NCBI GenBank assembly: GCA_902607435.1
Contig: CACLJX010000001.1
Span: 74,899 to 138,898, forward strand
From: an uncultured Alphaproteobacteria bacterium
GTDB lineage: Bacteria > Pseudomonadota > Alphaproteobacteria > HIMB59 > GCA-002718135
Direction: 5' to 3'
DNA: 64,000 nt
The notes under the pieces: generated by a model
The model's input: the letters and a program-made list of their open reading frames with translations, nothing else
Database searches by the model: none
Told to the model about the DNA's origin: nothing
In this document: positions 60,683 to 64,000 of the stretch, one piece after another
Layout: every line of letters starts with the position of its first letter
Position numbering within the stretch: the stretch's first letter is position 1
Translations under genes and position numbers: made by a program

Positions 60683-61734
60683 CAACTATTATTTAAATTA
60701 TTTTGGATAAATATAACGCTTATATGATTATTTAGTAGATTGCATATTTCTTGCTTTTTTAAATTTATTGTGTTGTTATTAAATACTGAACTTCTGATTT
60801 GAATTAATTTTTCAAAAAAAGACAATTTATTTTTATTCTGTTCAATTATTTGATAATCTTTCAAAGATAGATCTGAAACTAGATTTTCTATTGCGTCAGA
60901 TAAACCTATAACATCATCTATTAAAAAATTCTTTTTTGCATGTTCTGCATCGAAAATTAGAGCTCCTAAATCATTAACAATAAAATTGTTTTCAATATTT
61001 CTATTCTTGGATACTAAATTTACAAAATCATCATAAATATTATTCACTATATCTTGTAAAGAACTATATTCTTTATCGGTGGGAATTCTAAATGAATCAA
61101 ATAAATCTTTGGATTGTCCAGCAATTGTATTGAATTTTTTAATTCCCTTTTTAGTTTCAATTGATTCACCAAGTATACCTTTTGAAATGGAAATAGGAGT
61201 ATCAAAATAAATCCAATCTGGCCCTCTTACTCCTATGCTTCCAATGAGAGAACCATAATTTGCGTAAATTTTATCACTTGCTAAAGAAACCCAATAAGCC
61301 CCTGAAGCCAATAATTCATTTGTATGAAAGAATATTTTTATATCATTTTTAATTTTAAAATCATTTAATATTTTGTGCAAATTATATGAAGCTGATACAG
61401 AACCTCCTGGAGAATTAATTGAAACAATCATTCCTTGAATTTTTTCAAGCTCTAATTTTTCAAGAATATTTTTAATTTCGGTAACATAAATTACTTTATA
61501 ATTATCAAAAAAATCAAACTCTACTATATTAGATGGCTCATTAAAAATAGGACCTCTTAGTTTTAGTATAGCAATCTTGTTGTTTGAGTTAATATTTCCT
61601 TTTTTAAAACTAAACTTATTTTCACTGAATTCAGTTTTAGATAGGGAAATTAAAAATGATAAAATTACAACAAAAAAAGTTATCGCAAGAAGGAAAGCCA
61701 AAACTCTAAGAAAAAAATTAATGAAAATGAGCAT
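60679..61734 (-). CDS. S49 family peptidase (SppA/SohB-like)
   Basis: 351 aa. An N-terminal membrane helix precedes the S49 domain. INSPGGSVSASYNLHKIL and LLASGAYWVSLASDKIYANYGS are the conserved strands, the second with the catalytic serine, and the lysine of the dyad lies in the SIETKKGIKKF region. Such enzymes cleave signal peptides or membrane protein fragments in the inner membrane. The C-terminal 80 residues are poorly conserved. Confidence 0.88.
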   Translation of the reverse strand: MLIFINFFLRVLAFLLAITFFVVILSFLISLSKTEFSENKFSFKKGNINSNNKIAILKLRGPIFNEPSNIVEFDFFDNYKVIYVTEIKNILEKLELEKIQGMIVSINSPGGSVSASYNLHKILNDFKIKNDIKIFFHTNELLASGAYWVSLASDKIYANYGSLIGSIGVRGPDWIYFDTPISISKGILGESIETKKGIKKFNTIAGQSKDLFDSFRIPTDKEYSSLQDIVNNIYDDFVNLVSKNRNIENNFIVNDLGALIFDAEHAKKNFLIDDVIGLSDAIENLVSDLSLKDYQIIEQNKNKLSFFEKLIQIRSSVFNNNTINLKKQEICNLLNNHISVIFIQNNLNNSC

Positions 61735-61823
61735 TTTAAGTTTTTTTAAATACTATACTAATATTATTGATATCAAAAAAAAATTAATTAACACTTGAAT
61801 AGTTTTTTTTAATGATTACATGT

Positions 61824-61850
61824 TTAGCACTCTTAGTATGTGAGTGCTAA
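61824..61850. promoter_or_regulatory. CIRCE element (HrcA operator) of groESL
   Basis: TTAGCACTC, nine bases, GAGTGCTAA: a perfect CIRCE inverted repeat, 45 nt before the groES ATG. HrcA represses heat-shock genes through this site, so groESL should be under HrcA control here. hrcA itself is not in the window. Confidence 0.97.
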
Positions 61851-61895
61851 GTAGTAAATATATATAATTTTCAATAACTTAGATTGAGGAAAACT

Positions 61896-62216
61896 ATGAA
61901 ATTTAAACCTTTACACGACAGAGTGCTCGTTAAACGTGTACAATCTGACGAAAAAACTGCTGGTGGTATTATAATACCAGATACAGCGCAAGAAAAGCCA
62001 ATGGAGGGTGAAGTACTTGAAGCTGGCTCAGGCGCAAGAGATGAGAGTGGTAGACTTATTCCTCTAGATGTAAAAAAAGGCGATAAAATCCTTTTTGGGA
62101 AATGGTCTGGTACTGAAGTTAAAATGAATGGTGAAGAATATCTTATCATGAAAGAGTCTGACATAATGGGTATCATCATTTCTGGAAAAACAAAAAAAAC
62201 AAAAAAAAATAAATAA
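61896..62216 (+). CDS. groS: Co-chaperonin GroES
   Basis: 106 aa from the ATG at 61896, which has TTGAGGA just upstream; the track's start at 61884 is this ribosome site read as a TTG codon. [20 protein letters not shown] opens the fold, [13 protein letters not shown] is the mobile loop that binds GroEL, and [18 protein letters not shown] closes it. A lysine-rich tail (KTKKTKKNK) extends about ten residues past the usual end. It caps the GroEL chamber. Confidence 0.97.
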   Translation: MKFKPLHDRVLVKRVQSDEKTAGGIIIPDTAQEKPMEGEVLEAGSGARDESGRLIPLDVKKGDKILFGKWSGTEVKMNGEEYLIMKESDIMGIIISGKTKKTKKNK

Positions 62217-62233
62217 ATATTAGAGAGGAATAA

Positions 62234-63901
<1,668 letters not shown>

Positions 63902-63927
63902 TTTATAAATTTCTTTAAATTTAATTA

Positions 63928-63954
63928 GAGCCGCTATAGCGGCTCTTTTTTTTT
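63928..63954 (+). terminator. Rho-independent terminator of groESL
   Basis: Perfect palindrome GAGCCGCTATAGCGGCTC followed by nine Ts, 26 nt after the groEL stop. It is the strongest terminator in the window. Beyond it, to base 64000, nothing can be assigned. Confidence 0.93.
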
Positions 63955-64000
63955 AAATTAGATTATCAATTCTATTAATGATTTTTTTACTATTCGGTTT

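Overview
The window is a strongly AT-rich, gene-dense stretch of a small-genome Alphaproteobacterium, most likely a marine, streamlined lineage (SAR11-like or HIMB59/AEGEAN-169-like; the sequence does not settle which). The class is supported by the split b/b' subunits in the F0 ATP synthase operon, a CcrM-type methyltransferase, the ispH-thrB-rnhA and mutY/dciA/dsbA/smc blocks, and a CIRCE-controlled groESL. Intergenic gaps are short, coding overlaps are many, and the SMC protein is shortened.

Layout. 1-7.4 kb: the end of thrC, an M16 peptidase, and a complete Liv-type ABC importer with a terminator between the binding protein and the permeases, ending in a flavin reductase-like gene. 7.4-16.5 kb: LysE exporter, HupE/UreJ protein with an unrecognised membrane partner, Ogt, a glutamine amidotransferase, YqgE, a DsbD/ScsB reductase with a peroxiredoxin, and two dehydrogenases. 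16.5-33.7 kb: housekeeping core (rnhA, thrB, ispH, F0 ATP synthase, smc, dsbA-like, dciA, mutY, ccrM, rnhB, moaB, slt, UDG, TPR protein, ispE). 33.7-38 kb: a Zur-like regulator behind a near-perfect palindrome that leaves almost no 5' leader, a His-tailed membrane protein, a YczE-like protein, a class IV aminotransferase, an atypical SDR and a PhyH dioxygenase.

38-45.5 kb is the most interesting part. An intact tRNA-Gln(TTG) at 45391-45465 (minus) has two displaced, decayed 3' copies of itself at 38014 and 39772, in the same orientation. Between them lie cargo genes and short direct repeats with an 11-bp period (GTGTGG, GTGACG and GTGAGA pairs) that look like integrase arm-type sites. No integrase gene is visible. 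This looks like a stack of integrase-less genomic islands at one tRNA. Cargo: a GFA-family gene flanked by direct repeats, two tiny ORFs, an EctD-like dioxygenase, an FMO-RidA-DUF1028-M20 cluster, a less AT-rich membrane protein, and an FkbM methyltransferase.

45.5-58.3 kb, between tRNA-Gln and tRNA-Arg(ACG), is a very AT-rich surface-glycan region: SDRs, a GNAT protein, an arylsulfotransferase-like protein with a P-loop sulfotransferase, and an operon of B12-binding radical SAM protein, split transketolase and nucleotide-sugar epimerase, then a glycosyltransferase and a 2OG oxygenase. 58.8-64 kb: an SH3-domain protein, a GT61 glycosyltransferase, an S49 peptidase, and groES-groEL with CIRCE and a strong terminator.

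All calls are by eye from motifs and gene order; no database search was run.
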